32,921 bases of DNA from Pinguiococcus pyrenoidosus (Eukaryota; Sar; Pinguiophyceae; Pinguiochrysidales; Pinguiochrysidaceae): the NCBI GenBank assembly GCA_019677205.1, contig JAAMXY010000112.1:1-32921 (forward strand). Reading direction: 5' to 3'. The first letter of the stretch is position 1, and each line of letters opens with the position of its first letter. The notes beneath the pieces are model-generated. The model worked only from the letters and a program-made list of their open reading frames with translations, ran no database searches and was not told the origin of the DNA. The position numbers and the translations under genes are program-made. This document shows, in pieces, positions 1 to 9,900 of the stretch.

Positions 1-683
1 CTGATGCGCCTTCCGAGTCCTGTATCCGCGAAAAGCCGCCTAGCGTTGGACGCCAGCTGGTCAGCACCATGGAGAACGCACAGGGCGGACGGAAGGCACG
101 AAGCACCTGAATTCGCTTCACGCAGTAGTTGACGTAATTGTCAGATCCATCGAGGGCTTGAAACCTCTCCAGGAGCGACTGCTCCTGCTCTGCCGAGCCC
201 CTGCTGCTTCTCGCCGCTCTCCGTGGGCCTCTCGAACCCCTTCGCAAGCGTCTCCTGGCCAGAAAGCCGCGAACGCAGGCCTGAAGCGGCGATGGATGTC
301 AGAGTCCAAATTTGTTCCTGCTTGCACAGTCCTGACGTCAACCTGGATCGCTACGGCCGAGAGGCGGAAAGCCACGATCGGCAGCAGCCAAGGCTGCTGC
401 CGCAGCAGTCTCCGAGAGTGTCGGGAGCGCCGCAGAATTCGCATTGTGCGGCGAGCGGCGAAACGACGCGTGAAGGAGTTCTCGACATGTAACCGCTGAG
501 AAAGTGCTGTCCTTGGGTATAATAAGTTGTGCATTTCGGTTGGGGTAAGGTCAGCAAAGCCGCTTTTGGCGCATTTCTTCGGCGGGTCGAGGCCTCCCAG
601 GTCGTCACGGGTGCGTTGCATTGCGGGAGAGCGAGGCGGGCTAAAACCTTCTGCTTATGTTCTAGAAGGCCTTGGTGAGTGAG
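1..683. other. Left-edge stretch, no confident gene
   Basis: No gene here can be assigned. On the minus strand one frame is free of stops from about position 300 to the left edge. Its part between about 1 and 205 looks more coding-like than the rest (peptides such as LLERFQALDG and NYVNYCVKRIQ, with a possible donor GTGCTT just after RIQ). It has no suitable start inside and could be an exon of a gene continuing to the left, but I recognise no family. The plus-strand frames here are Arg/Ser-rich and look like shadows. The right part, about 480-680, would be the 3' flank of the SpoU-type gene. Confidence 0.3.
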
Positions 684-2042
684 CTACTCGTCAAGCGCTC
701 CCCACTGGCGCAAGACGTCGTACACCAGAATCGAGGCACAGGTTGCAACATTGAGCGAGTTCTTGACGCCGAAGGTGGGAACCTTCACGAGCTCGTCACT
801 GATTCCCATGGCACCGATTCGGACGCCCACGAGCTCATTGCCCAGGACGATCGCGATCTTGCTTGGCTTTCCGTCGTCGGCGACAGCGGGGAGCTGAGCA
901 AAGCTGGTGGATTTGGACGTGGTCTCCGCGGCCCAAATCCGGAAACCTTCGTGCTTGAGCTGCACGACGGCGTCTTCCACTCCCGGGAAAGTTCGCACCT
1001 TTACCCGCTCCGCCGTCCCCAACGCAGTCTTCAGCACCGTGGACTGGGGCGGCATCGGGGTTATGCCACAACCCACGACTTCCTGAATGCCCGCTGCCTC
1101 AGCAAGCCTAATTATGTTTCCTACGTTCGCTGCACTTCGCAGGTCGTCGAGAACTAGCACGAGCGGATGGGGCTGCGTCCCTCGCTGCTCTGCCGCCAGC
1201 TCGGCCCGAGCGTAGTCGTGGTTTCTAAGGAACGTCGCCTGCTCCGCCTCCACCTCGCGCATGGAGAAGAGGATCTGCGCGGCTACCGTGATCTCCCGCC
1301 CAGGCATCTCCGCCACTTCCAGACCCTTTTGGCTCTTCGGCAGCACGAACTGGCGATAGAACTTGATCGCCGAGGAACCCATGTACAGCTTGTCGCCGAG
1401 CTTCTCCGCGTCGACGCCGATGTCCCGCAACGCCGTGACGAGCCGCTCTCGTCGTTTGCTCGCCGTCTCCACCCCAAACGCCTGATCATCCTCAGCAGAG
1501 GTTGCCGTCGACCTTGTCGACCGAGGGACTTCCCGGGGCATCCCCGTGGCCGCGTTGAAGGTGTCCGGATCGCTGCCTTTCTTCGTCACGCTGCTGACGG
1601 TCGCCGCTCCAGGCATCACGCTGGAGTACTTCTCCATCAGTCGGCGTGCATCCACATTGTCGCCCTTCGCCTTGGCTGCTACGTCCTTGTCGGCAGCAAG
1701 AGGCGTCGCGGTGCCAGATCCTTCCTTCCTGACGCTGGTTAGCGATGCAGCGGCAGGCATGACGCTGTCGTACTTTTGCATCAGACGCCGGGCATCCACC
1801 TCGGCGCTCTCCTCCCTCTTCGGTACTTGCTCTGGCTCACTAATGCTGGCGATTTCACGCACTTGCCGCCCAACCTCGCTGTTGCTCTCCACGTTTGGTG
1901 GCGGCGCTTCGCTGCGCAGGCGGCGGATGGCCGCCCCGATGGCACTGCGGCTTACCAATCGCTTGTACATCGCAGCCGAGTCCTCCGGCGGACCTTGCGC
2001 TCGCAACACCCACAGCAGAAGAAGGCACAGCGGTGCCACCAT
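684..2042 (-). CDS. SpoU/TrmH-type RNA 2'-O-ribose methyltransferase with signal-like N-terminus
   Basis: A single-exon gene of 452 residues from the ATG at 2042. The C-terminal half (about residues 230-452) is a SPOUT (SpoU) methyltransferase, which methylates ribose 2'-O in rRNA or tRNA using SAM. All three SpoU motifs are visible: motif 1 RSAANVGNIIRLAEA (about 300), motif 2 IVLGNEL (about 397) and motif 3 VPTFGVKNSLNVA (about 430). These form the trefoil-knot SAM site. Residues 1-17 (MVAPLCLLLLWVLRAQG) read as a signal peptide, so an organelle such as a complex plastid is a plausible destination. An in-frame ATG at 2192 would add 50 Arg-rich residues and cannot be excluded. Between leader and enzyme lies a low-complexity segment with two copies, 48 residues apart, of a VDARRLMxKYxSVMP unit. 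There is an extra loop after motif 2. It is divergent from the TylF-type gene starting at 2441. The target RNA cannot be told from sequence. Confidence 0.88.
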   Translation of the reverse strand: MVAPLCLLLLWVLRAQGPPEDSAAMYKRLVSRSAIGAAIRRLRSEAPPPNVESNSEVGRQVREIASISEPEQVPKREESAEVDARRLMQKYDSVMPAAASLTSVRKEGSGTATPLAADKDVAAKAKGDNVDARRLMEKYSSVMPGAATVSSVTKKGSDPDTFNAATGMPREVPRSTRSTATSAEDDQAFGVETASKRRERLVTALRDIGVDAEKLGDKLYMGSSAIKFYRQFVLPKSQKGLEVAEMPGREITVAAQILFSMREVEAEQATFLRNHDYARAELAAEQRGTQPHPLVLVLDDLRSAANVGNIIRLAEAAGIQEVVGCGITPMPPQSTVLKTALGTAERVKVRTFPGVEDAVVQLKHEGFRIWAAETTSKSTSFAQLPAVADDGKPSKIAIVLGNELVGVRIGAMGISDELVKVPTFGVKNSLNVATCASILVYDVLRQWGALDE

Positions 2043-2440
2043 GGCGCCTCTCGGCAGAAACAAGGTGAGAGAGGCGTCCAAACGCCGGCGGGACAGATGG
2101 AAACGGTTCAGCTGACGGGGATGTAGAGTCCGATGCAAAGCCCGAAGTCGCGGGTTCCTTCGAATCCTTGGAAATGCCTTTGGGTGGCTCATCAAGGAGC
2201 GGAGTGATTGACGCTGTGGCCAGGCTGCACTTGTACGCCAGAAAGGACCTCTGAAGGAAAGCTGCGGCGGAAAGTGCCCTGCAACGTCCAGGAAGGCTTC
2301 GTGAGGAATGCTGCAGAGGAGGTGATCCCTTTGCTCCCTTTTTGAATCCCGGTCCCACTTGTGCGCTCCCGGGAACGCTCCGACTTGGGATACGCTCGAG
2401 CTCCACGGCCTTGTTTCTTCGCTCCCGGCAAAGAAGCATC
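2043..2440. promoter_or_regulatory. Divergent spacer between SpoU and TylF-type genes
   Basis: About 400 bp separate the two preferred start codons (249 bp if the SpoU gene starts at 2192). Frames here stay open in both directions but begin with TTG codons rather than ATG, so I treat the stretch as 5' leader and shared promoter. I see no clear TATA box. Confidence 0.4.
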
Positions 2441-4518
2441 ATGGCAAAGAGGGGAATCATGCGAGGTGCGATCTTGCAGCTGGCATTGGCAGGCGGCGGC
2501 TTCGCAGCAAGCCTCGGATGTGAAGCATTGTACCATCCTGCCCTTGCCGAGTCGGCACGGCTGGTCCGTCACCAGCAGGTCGCAAAAGCCATTGAATATA
2601 TGGAAGCGTCGCGGCAGGATCTGCTGCAGCGCAATGACCCGAAAGGTGATTCCTTCGCGTGTGCAGAGGAGTTCCTGGTGCTGTCAAACAACCTCGCGGT
2701 TGCGTACTACGTGGACGGCGCAGCGTCCATGGCGCTTGCCTGCCTACGAGACGCCTTTGCCATCTCGCTGTACTACGACGATGTGTGGCGGAACGCGGGT
2801 TGGCTCTACCATGCCACTCGGGACGAGACGACCAACAGGAAAGAGGTCTACGAGAAGTTCTACCACAGCGTCCGAGAGATCCAGCTGCTGCGCCACCTGA
2901 AGCAGCTCGACCGCGACGGGACTTCGATACGACCAGAGTACTTCCTGCAGCATGTCCTCTCCTACTTTGACATCCAGAGCCTTGAGCTTGGACCGGAGGG
3001 CCACTCGACAACGGCGTCGACCACGTCCGGACGCAATCTTCTCGGATGCACCTTCACGTTCACTTTGTTCTTCCAGGCCGGCGGCAACCTTACGGTGGAG
3101 CTATCGCAACTCGAATGTGATCCGCATTTCACCATGAAAGCGGAATCGCCCACAGCGGAAATGCCTTCGAGAGGTGACGTTGACCTGGCATGGCTGGCCG
3201 GAGCTCGCAAGGACCTTGAGAGCCCGATCCCGGTTGTGTATTCGGCCGCTCAGAAGCATCTCATCAACCTGTTCGATCTGGACGTGAGCCTCTGTAGCAA
3301 TCCAATGCTCGGCCCGGATGCTGGCAGTCCTGCTGCAGCCGTCGCACTTCAGACGATGAAGATGGCCCTCGCGGGCGCCTTCGACAGCGCGAATGCGGAG
3401 AGCTTGCATGCCCATGCGGTCACGGGAGAGGCCACCTTCTCTTCAAGAAAGGAGCTCTTCATCACCATGTCCAACTCTGCGCTTGCGGGCATCTCAAATC
3501 CTTCGTTCGACCCGAGCGTCCTTCCTGGCGCCACCATCTCCACCATAGGCATGATGAACCACCTGGAGATGGCCGTCCAGCGCGTTCTTCAAGAGCAAAT
3601 TCCGGGAGACTTCTTCGAAGCCGGTGGGTACATCCTGCTCAAACGGCGTCTTTATCGCCCGTCTCTCCATTCACCAAAATTCTTGAACCAACTGTAGGCA
3701 TCTGGCGGGGCGGCTTGTGCATTCTGATGCTCGCCGCGCTGCAGCTTCTGGGACGCGCTTCCCTGGACGCGACCAGGCAGATTTGGGGCGCAGACTCCTT
3801 CGTCGGCGTTCCACCAAGCCGGCGTGATCGCGGGTACGTCGCCACGCCGCAGCCATGAACCTTGTTTCTCTCGTTCGGTAAACGGAGGTGTGCTGGCAGC
3901 CATCTCTTTGATGAGACCGAGTCCTGGCGTCCCTTTCGGTACGGCGCCGGGCGGGAGCAAGTCCTGAGGGAGTTCCGCAAGTATCCATGGCTCGACATGG
4001 CTCGAATGAACTTCATTTCTGGCTTCTGGAACGAGACCCTTCCAAGGTGAGCTGAGCTGAAGCGCGCTCGACGACTCGGCCTCGCCCTCTCACACGTCTG
4101 CAGTTCCCCGCTGCACAAGGAACAAAGGCAGCTCGCGCTTCTACGCCTAGATGGAGACACCTACGATTCCACGGTCGATGTGCTCCAGACGATGTATCCC
4201 CTGGTCAGTCCCGGCGGATATGTTATCATTGACGACTGGCACTTGAACGGCTGCCGTCGCGCCGTATTCGAATACCGGTGAGCACAGCAAAGGCTGCACA
4301 TGAGGAGGGCCGCAGCTGACTTCCTGAGGTTCGGATTGCCTGAACTCGCTGCTAGGGACCTTCACAACATCACTGCGACCCTTTTTCCAATTCCGGAAGA
4401 CTTCGTCTACGGCTGTTCGCGTACCCCGGACATCTCTGCACCAGACAACGCCATTCCGGGAGACATGGTGCCCGCCATCCCTCCTCAAGGAGCATACTGG
4501 CGAGTCCCGCATCCGTAA
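2441..4518 (+). CDS. TylF-family O-methyltransferase with long TPR-like N-terminal region
   Basis: Five exons: 2441-3623, 3698-3833, 3900-4046, 4104-4277 and 4356-4518, giving 600 residues with consistent phase. The last acceptor is the least certain; in-phase alternatives lie at about 4304 and 4330. The C-terminal ~220 residues match the macrocin O-methyltransferase (TylF) family: PGDFFEAGIWRGG at the SAM-binding start (joined across intron 1), IWGADSFVGVPP, LALLRLDGDTYDST, GGYVIIDDWH and a terminal AYWR. The acidic LRLDGD and IIDDW motifs are where this family binds metal and substrate. Known members methylate sugar hydroxyls in natural products; the substrate here is unknown. The first ~330 residues hold a helical repeat-like stretch (LSNNLAVAYYVDGAASMALA, ISLYYDDVWRNAGWLYHA) resembling a TPR, then a region I do not recognise. 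Residues 1-30 are hydrophobic (MRGAILQLALAGGGFAASLG) and may be a signal or transit sequence. Confidence 0.85.
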
Positions 4519-4680
4519 ACCAAGCTGCTTGTAGCTGCTTGTAGCTGCTTGTAGCTGCTTGTAGCTGGGCCCATGCAATGGAGCTGGACCCATGCATTGT
4601 AGCTGGACCCATGCATTGCGCGGCATGATGGGCCATGAAGTCGTTCAACGTCCACAGGCGGGGCAGCATTGGCTTTCCTG
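4519..4680. other. Spacer between convergent TylF and Nudix genes
   Basis: A 162-bp gap between the two stop codons, mostly filled by the tandem repeats at 4523-4619. Both 3' untranslated regions and polyadenylation sites must lie here. No gene is seen. Confidence 0.6.
4523..4619. repeat. Two adjoining tandem repeats, 10-bp x4 then 19-bp x3
   Basis: Four perfect copies of AGCTGCTTGT (4523-4562) run straight into three copies of a 19-bp unit (4563-4581, 4582-4600, 4601-4619), AGCTGGACCCATGCATTGT with one or two changes per copy. Both units start with AGCTG, so the second array may have grown from the first. The 19-bp unit carries the palindrome ATGCAT, with one mismatch in copy 1. Confidence 0.95.
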
Positions 4681-5392
4681 CTATTGCATGTCTGCGTACG
4701 ACAGATAGTCCCGGATGATGAGCTCGTGGTCGAAGGCGAACTCTTCGTCTGGCATCTCGGCCAGCTGACGCGTCGTAAGTGAGACAACGTCGCTTGCATC
4801 GTCTCCCGCAATCGGAGTGTCCGCAATCCTCGCCGCATACGCAACGCTGACCGTGTGCCTGACATTGGAAAGAGAATCGACCGTCAGCAACCCAGGGAAA
4901 GGGTGCAGTGCAAAGGTATATGCAATAAAGCAGAGGAAAGAAGGATGCGCGGGAGTCATGTGATACCTTCTTTGATCCCTCGCTGGGTCCGAGTAGATCC
5001 CCAAGAAGATCAAGTCACCTTCCAGGTGCACTCTGGCCTCTTCCATGGCCTCTCTCCGGCAAGCATCCTCGACCGACTCCCCGATTTCTACAAATCCGCC
5101 CACTGCAATAAAAAGCAAGAGACCATCCGAGGCATTCAGCATTCGCTCCAACTCCCAGGGGAAACCCAAACCCAACACACACAAAGGCAAGACAGAAAAA
5201 AGTCTTTGGGAGCTTACTCACTGCGAGCTTCCCGTTGTCTCTGCGACGCACGAGGAGCACTCGGCCATCCGCTTGCTCTAGAACGACGTCGATGGCCAAG
5301 CTTGGCGAGCACTGGCAGTAGTTGTCCGCTCCGCAGACACAGGAGCCTTTCTCCAGCTGCTCGTAGTTCACTGTTCCCCTCAGTGGCCTCAT
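4681..5392 (-). CDS. Nudix hydrolase
   Basis: Three exons on the minus strand: 5392-5218, 5102-4967 and 4858-4681, giving 162 residues from the ATG at 5392. The N-terminus has a Cys-rich CVCGADNYCQC motif, then VLLVRRRDNGKLAVMGGFVE across intron 1 into the Nudix box, GGFVEIGESVEDACRREAME followed by EARV. Nudix enzymes hydrolyse nucleoside diphosphate-X compounds using metal held by the REUxEE glutamates, which are present. The usual Gly near the end of the box is Arg here, and the hydrophobic position after RE is Ala. Intron 2 (4859-4966, 108 nt) is a multiple of three with no stop, so a naive frame reads through it. Its removal restores DPARDQRRHTVSVAYAAR, as expected for the family. An upstream in-frame ATG at 5536 would add a hydrophobic segment (LLWMLILVLVSL) that could act as a signal. 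The substrate is unknown. Confidence 0.87.
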
Positions 5393-6905
5393 GGATATTG
5401 GGCCACAGGTCTTCTGCCCAAAAGGCGGACTCTTCAGAGACACAAGGACAAGGATAAGCATCCAAAGAAGCCTCTCTTGGCTGCGACTGAGGCGATTGTT
5501 CCAAGACACTTCGATCCTTTGAAGCGTCGCCAGCATGTTGGACAGGATTCCAGCTCCTCAAAGTCCGCAAAAGATTGTCGAAAACTGCGCCCCGGTCCTC
5601 TACGCTCCTGAGGCCCAGAACCACGGTAAAGTACCAAGGAAGATGCGCGTCCACTCGCTTCTGAGGCGCAGAAAAGGCCTTTTCAAGCAGTGGAGGACAG
5701 AGACGAAATGGAGGATCGAAAACCGAGATCAGACGAAAACGGCTCATGCCGAGGGATTCGGGGGTTTGCCGAGACCTCCCAAACCAGAAACTCGTCCTCT
5801 CCGCGAATGCTACCGGTGGCTGCTCGTGGGGCGCAGAAGCTCGGTTGAAGAAGACTGGTCGTCGTCGAAAGACTCAACAGCAAACAGCAAACGAAAGGCG
5901 AGGCCCACTTCTTTTTCCAACGAGCTAAGCAAGTCATGCACGCCGAGCCCTGGCCGCCTGAGCTCGAAGGCCATGATGCATGGATGCGCTGCTTTGCTTG
6001 CTTGACGAAGAAGGCAGACAAGAGGCTCTTCAGAGCGGTCGAGGCAGATGTCATCCCATTGCTCTTCAGTCCACATCCAACGGCTTCTGCGCTGTAGCGC
6101 TGCCATTCGGCAGGGAGATCGTCGGTCCACACAGCTTGCGCCGTGAAGATGACTGGACAATCATGATCGATCATCGTAAGTCCAAAGCTTGGGACAGGAA
6201 CGGTCCTCCGATTCTACAGGATCGAGAAAAGAAGATAACCGCCAGGGAGGAGCGGTGTCGGCTGATCGGCGTGACGACTCCTGCTGCGGTGTTGTTTGGA
6301 CACCGAGTGCGCCCGAGCTCTTCGAAGGGGCTTCCTGGCCAACAACCCCTCCCAATGGTTTTGGCAGGGCCGACTCTCGGGAATGCAAGGCAGCCACTCA
6401 ATACGGTGATTATGGCTCTGCTCCTGAGATTCGCAGCGTACAGGGAATCTTTTCCGAAGCCCCCAGGGACCTTTGCATGACGCGTTGCATCAGCTTCACC
6501 CTTCTGCTGCTCTTTCGCGTCGATGATTCGGCCTGCGGCATGAAGAATGGAACGTCCCCGGCATCCTCCTTCACTCATAGAACCCCATTCCATGCCTTCA
6601 ACCGGACTGGGATCGAAGAAGCTCCTGCCACAGGTCCAGCGACAGCCCACAAAACTGCCCATGCACAGCAGTCCTACAGCGCATGAGCCAATCTTCCCCG
6701 GAATCTGAACCTGCCAGTCGTGTGCCGGAGATCTCAGCCAGCGCCATCTGGCGCCGCTGCCTCCCGCCGCTTGAACCCGCCCGCCACTTCTTCATGCGCG
6801 AGTGATTTCGAAGGCTTCGCTGGCCAGGCCACGTGCGGCGGTGGTGGCGGCGGCGGCGGCGACGACGGCTGCGGCGCAGCGGGCGGCCTGGGCTCCACCG
6901 CGGCA
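5393..6905. other. 1.5-kb stretch between Nudix and BNR genes, possible minus-strand exons
   Basis: Several minus-strand frames are open here: about 5747-5500 with LPWYFTVVLGLRS, 6160-5810, and 6662-6171. None can be joined into a recognised protein by me. The stretch may hold a diverged intron-containing minus-strand gene plus the promoters of the Nudix gene and of the BNR gene starting at 6906. A Gly-coding GGC run at about 6838-6865 lies just upstream of that start. Confidence 0.35.
5800..6160 (-). CDS. Weak candidate: C-terminal exon of a METTL21-like (Methyltransf_16) protein
   Basis: The minus-strand frame around 6070-5830 reads WTEEQWDDI, then SEEPLVCLLRQA and IMAFELRRPGLGVHDLLSSL. 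The order (short helix, then a strand ending in xELRR, then a helix) resembles the end of METTL21/FAM86-type lysine methyltransferases, where the strand carries an ayElR motif. I do not find the expected SAM-binding Gly-rich motif or the DxxY motif upstream in one clear frame, so exon limits and start are unknown. It may equally be a diverged or non-coding frame. Confidence 0.25.
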
Positions 6906-9900
6906 ATGCGGATCGCAACGCTCGGGCTGAGCCTGGGCCTCGTGGGAGCGCAGCTGCTGAGCGCTTCTGCCGCGCTCGCGTCGGTGTCCGTGCAGGAAAG
7001 CGCGGACATCACCGCGATCCCTCGCGACTTCGTCGCCGTGGACGTGAGCGACAACGCCGGCCTCATTGTTCTGGCCGAGAACGCTCCGGGCTCTGTGTGG
7101 CTGTCCCAGGACGTCGGCCTGTCTTGGGCGTGCGTGGTCTTCAGCGCCGCGCACAACTTCACGGACGTCGCCACCTCGCCGGACGGTCTGCAAGTGGCAG
7201 TGGCGACGGCCAGCGGACACCTCCTGACCTCTCGCGACGCCGGGGCCTCTTGGCTGCGCTCCCGCGTCAGCTCGGGTCGCCTCGCGGCCACGAGCGCCAG
7301 CGCCCCGAGCGGCCGCCTGAGCTTCGCCGAAGCCCAGGGTGGCGTGTGGGTGTCCAACGAGTCCGTGGCGGATGGGACAGGTTGGCAGCGCGTGAGCACG
7401 GACGACGCGCAGCAATGGACAGATGTTGCTTGGTGCGGAGACAGCGGCTTGAGCGCCGTCGAACGCCGCATCTTGGTGTGGGACCAACGCGGCGAGGAGT
7501 TCCGAGTGCGCGCGGAGCGGCTGGAGAATCGTCCTCTTCGCCACATCGTCTGCTCTCACGACGCGCAGACACTGGTGGCGGCCGAGGACGCCGCGGGCTT
7601 TTGGCGCAGCGGCGACTCCGGCCTCAGCTGGTTCTTGAGCCCCGTGACGACAGGCCGCGGCTGGACCTCTCTATCCGGAGATGCTCCTCTCCGCGTCCTG
7701 CTTGCAGCGTCCAGCAGCGGAGAGCTCTGGCGCTCCGACGACGCGGGGCGCAGCTGGAGGGTCGCAGCGCTGGCAATCGCGAACGCCTCGCTGGTGGCGC
7801 TTTCTCCCGACGGCGGCGTCGCGGTGGCCGCGAGCGCCCACGAAGTGCTGGTGTCCACCAAAGGCGGGAGAGACTGGCTCGCGGACACCGCCGACTCGCT
7901 CGACTTGCAGAACGGCAACGACGACGCTGATGCTGATGGGTCTGGGGACGCGGAGAACTCGGACCGCAGGAACGAGGTGGCCGTCCTACCCGTGGTGTTT
8001 GGCTTTCTGGTTCTCATGGGCGCTCTGGGCATCTACGCCAGCGGGCTGGACGCCCAGGACGTGCTGGCGCCGGCCGAAGACAGCTTCGTGCCCAAGCGCC
8101 AGTCGGTGCACCCGCACCTGTGGTACGGGCTCTTGCTGCTGAGTCCGTTGCGGATGCAGCGCCTCGAGCTCAGCTCCATGTGGACGTGGATCTGGCGAGA
8201 GCTGCGCGCCAGCCATCTGTTCCTCAACACGCTGCGCTTGCGCCACAAGCGCGTCTCGCGGACGCTGCAGGTGCTGGAGCTCACCATGTGGGTGCTGAGT
8301 CTCATGCTGGTGGATGCGCTGTTCTTCTCCGCCGTGTTCCCGCGCGACGACGAAGCCGCCTGTCCGCAGCAGCGGAGCCACAGCAGCTGCGAAGCCCTGC
8401 ATGCGCCATGGCATCTGGCACGCCGCAGGTGTAGCTGGGACGCCGAAGCCCAAAGCTGCGACGCCGACGGGATGCACTTGTCTGTCCGAGCGTTGGTGTT
8501 GCTGAGTCTCGTGAGCGTCGTGCTGGCCAAGCCGCCGCAGCACTTTCTGTCCTGGCTGCTTCGCACCAAGCTGCCGTCAGACGCCGCGCAGGCGCACTTG
8601 GCTCTCTCGCTCCACCAGAAGCGCCTGCGGCGGAAGCGTCTGCAGCTGGTGAACAAGGTCTTCGAGCGCGAGTTCTCCTGGCTGGCAAGGGAGCCTTACC
8701 TGCGGCCGAGACTGTACCGAGAGGGTTCTCTGGACGGCGCGTTGGCCTGGCCGCTGCGCTGCCAACTCCGCCGCAACGTGGAAGAGGCCATCGACTTGGG
8801 CGAACGCCTGCGAGAGGAGGAGCGGCGCGTCGCCAAGCTCAAGCCCGGCAGCGCAGGCGCCTTCGCCGAGTCCGTGTTCATGCGGCGGCGCACCGTGGCA
8901 CTCATCGCCATCCGAGACCACATGCCCCTGTTGGGTCGCGGCGTGTTCCGCCCCTACGCCTTGTTCCCCAAGCTGGTGGTGACGCGGCAGTACCAGCGCC
9001 ATCTGGCCGCCCTGGCCGCGCTGGCGTATGTGCTGTTCAGCTTGGCGTGGCTGCTTTACTTTGGCCTGGCGTACGAGGCGGACGTGACGCTGCTGTGGCT
9101 GGGCACCTTCGGCGCGGCGTTGTTGCAGGAGGCCTTGGTCTTCCTGCCGCTCCAGACCTTCGTGCAGCGGGTGTTCCTGCCGGCGCTGCTCAGGAGACAC
9201 GTGACGCTGCGGCGCTTGGAGCGGGTGCAGCATCACACGACTCTGGCCATCTTCGCCCGATGCAACCCGGATGCAGAGCGCCTGTGCCCCGGACTTCACC
9301 AGCTTTTGCCCTACGCGGCGGCGCTGCACCGCGTCAACGAGCACTTCGGCGTCGCCAGATACCCCACGCTGGAGCTGCAGAGCGCTCTCATGCGGGACAA
9401 GCGCCGCAACGCCATCGCCTCCCTTCTGATCCAAGCGCCGAGGTCGGAGCGGCAGCTGCACTTCAGCCGCTCCGCGCTGGCAGCGCTGGAGGCATCCAAG
9501 GGCGTGTGCCACGCCGAAGTGACGCGAGAACGTAGCAGCCCAGAGGGCACCTTGGCGGCGTCGGAGAGCGACTCGGAGCCCAGCAGCACCGACGAGAGGC
9601 CAGGTCTCCACGTGGTGGAGGCGGATGACGAGGTGATCTCGGCGCGGATCGACGAGGAGCTGAGCGCCAGCGTTATCGAGGGGTACTTCCGCGAAGGAAA
9701 GCTTTCACAGTCGCTGGCGGTGCCGCCCAACTCTCCCAGCACCAACTGGGGGCCGAGCCACAGCGGCTGCGAGACCAAGTGGCAGAGTGATGGCGACGAA
9801 GAGGAAGCTTTGCAAGAGCTCGTGAGCATCGACAGCCGCAGCGACGTGGAGCTAGCGTCGCCGACGTCCACGGATGCACCGAGGAAGCTGGCGTTGTCGG

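Noticed and set aside
684-2042. Bacterial contamination or recent transfer of the intronless SpoU gene
   Set aside because: It has a signal-type leader and linker repeats and sits directly among intron-bearing genes. Intronless structure alone is weak evidence.
2342-2440. In-frame extension upstream of the TylF-type start
   Set aside because: The frame begins at TTG rather than ATG. The first ATG is at 2441, followed by a hydrophobic leader.
8577-9611. 344-codon minus-strand open frame, and similar long frames opposite other genes (6734-7546, 7986-8543)
   Set aside because: These are shadows of the GC-rich BNR gene. They are Arg/Gln/Ala-rich with no recognisable domain, while the plus frame has signal peptide, Asp boxes and membrane spans.
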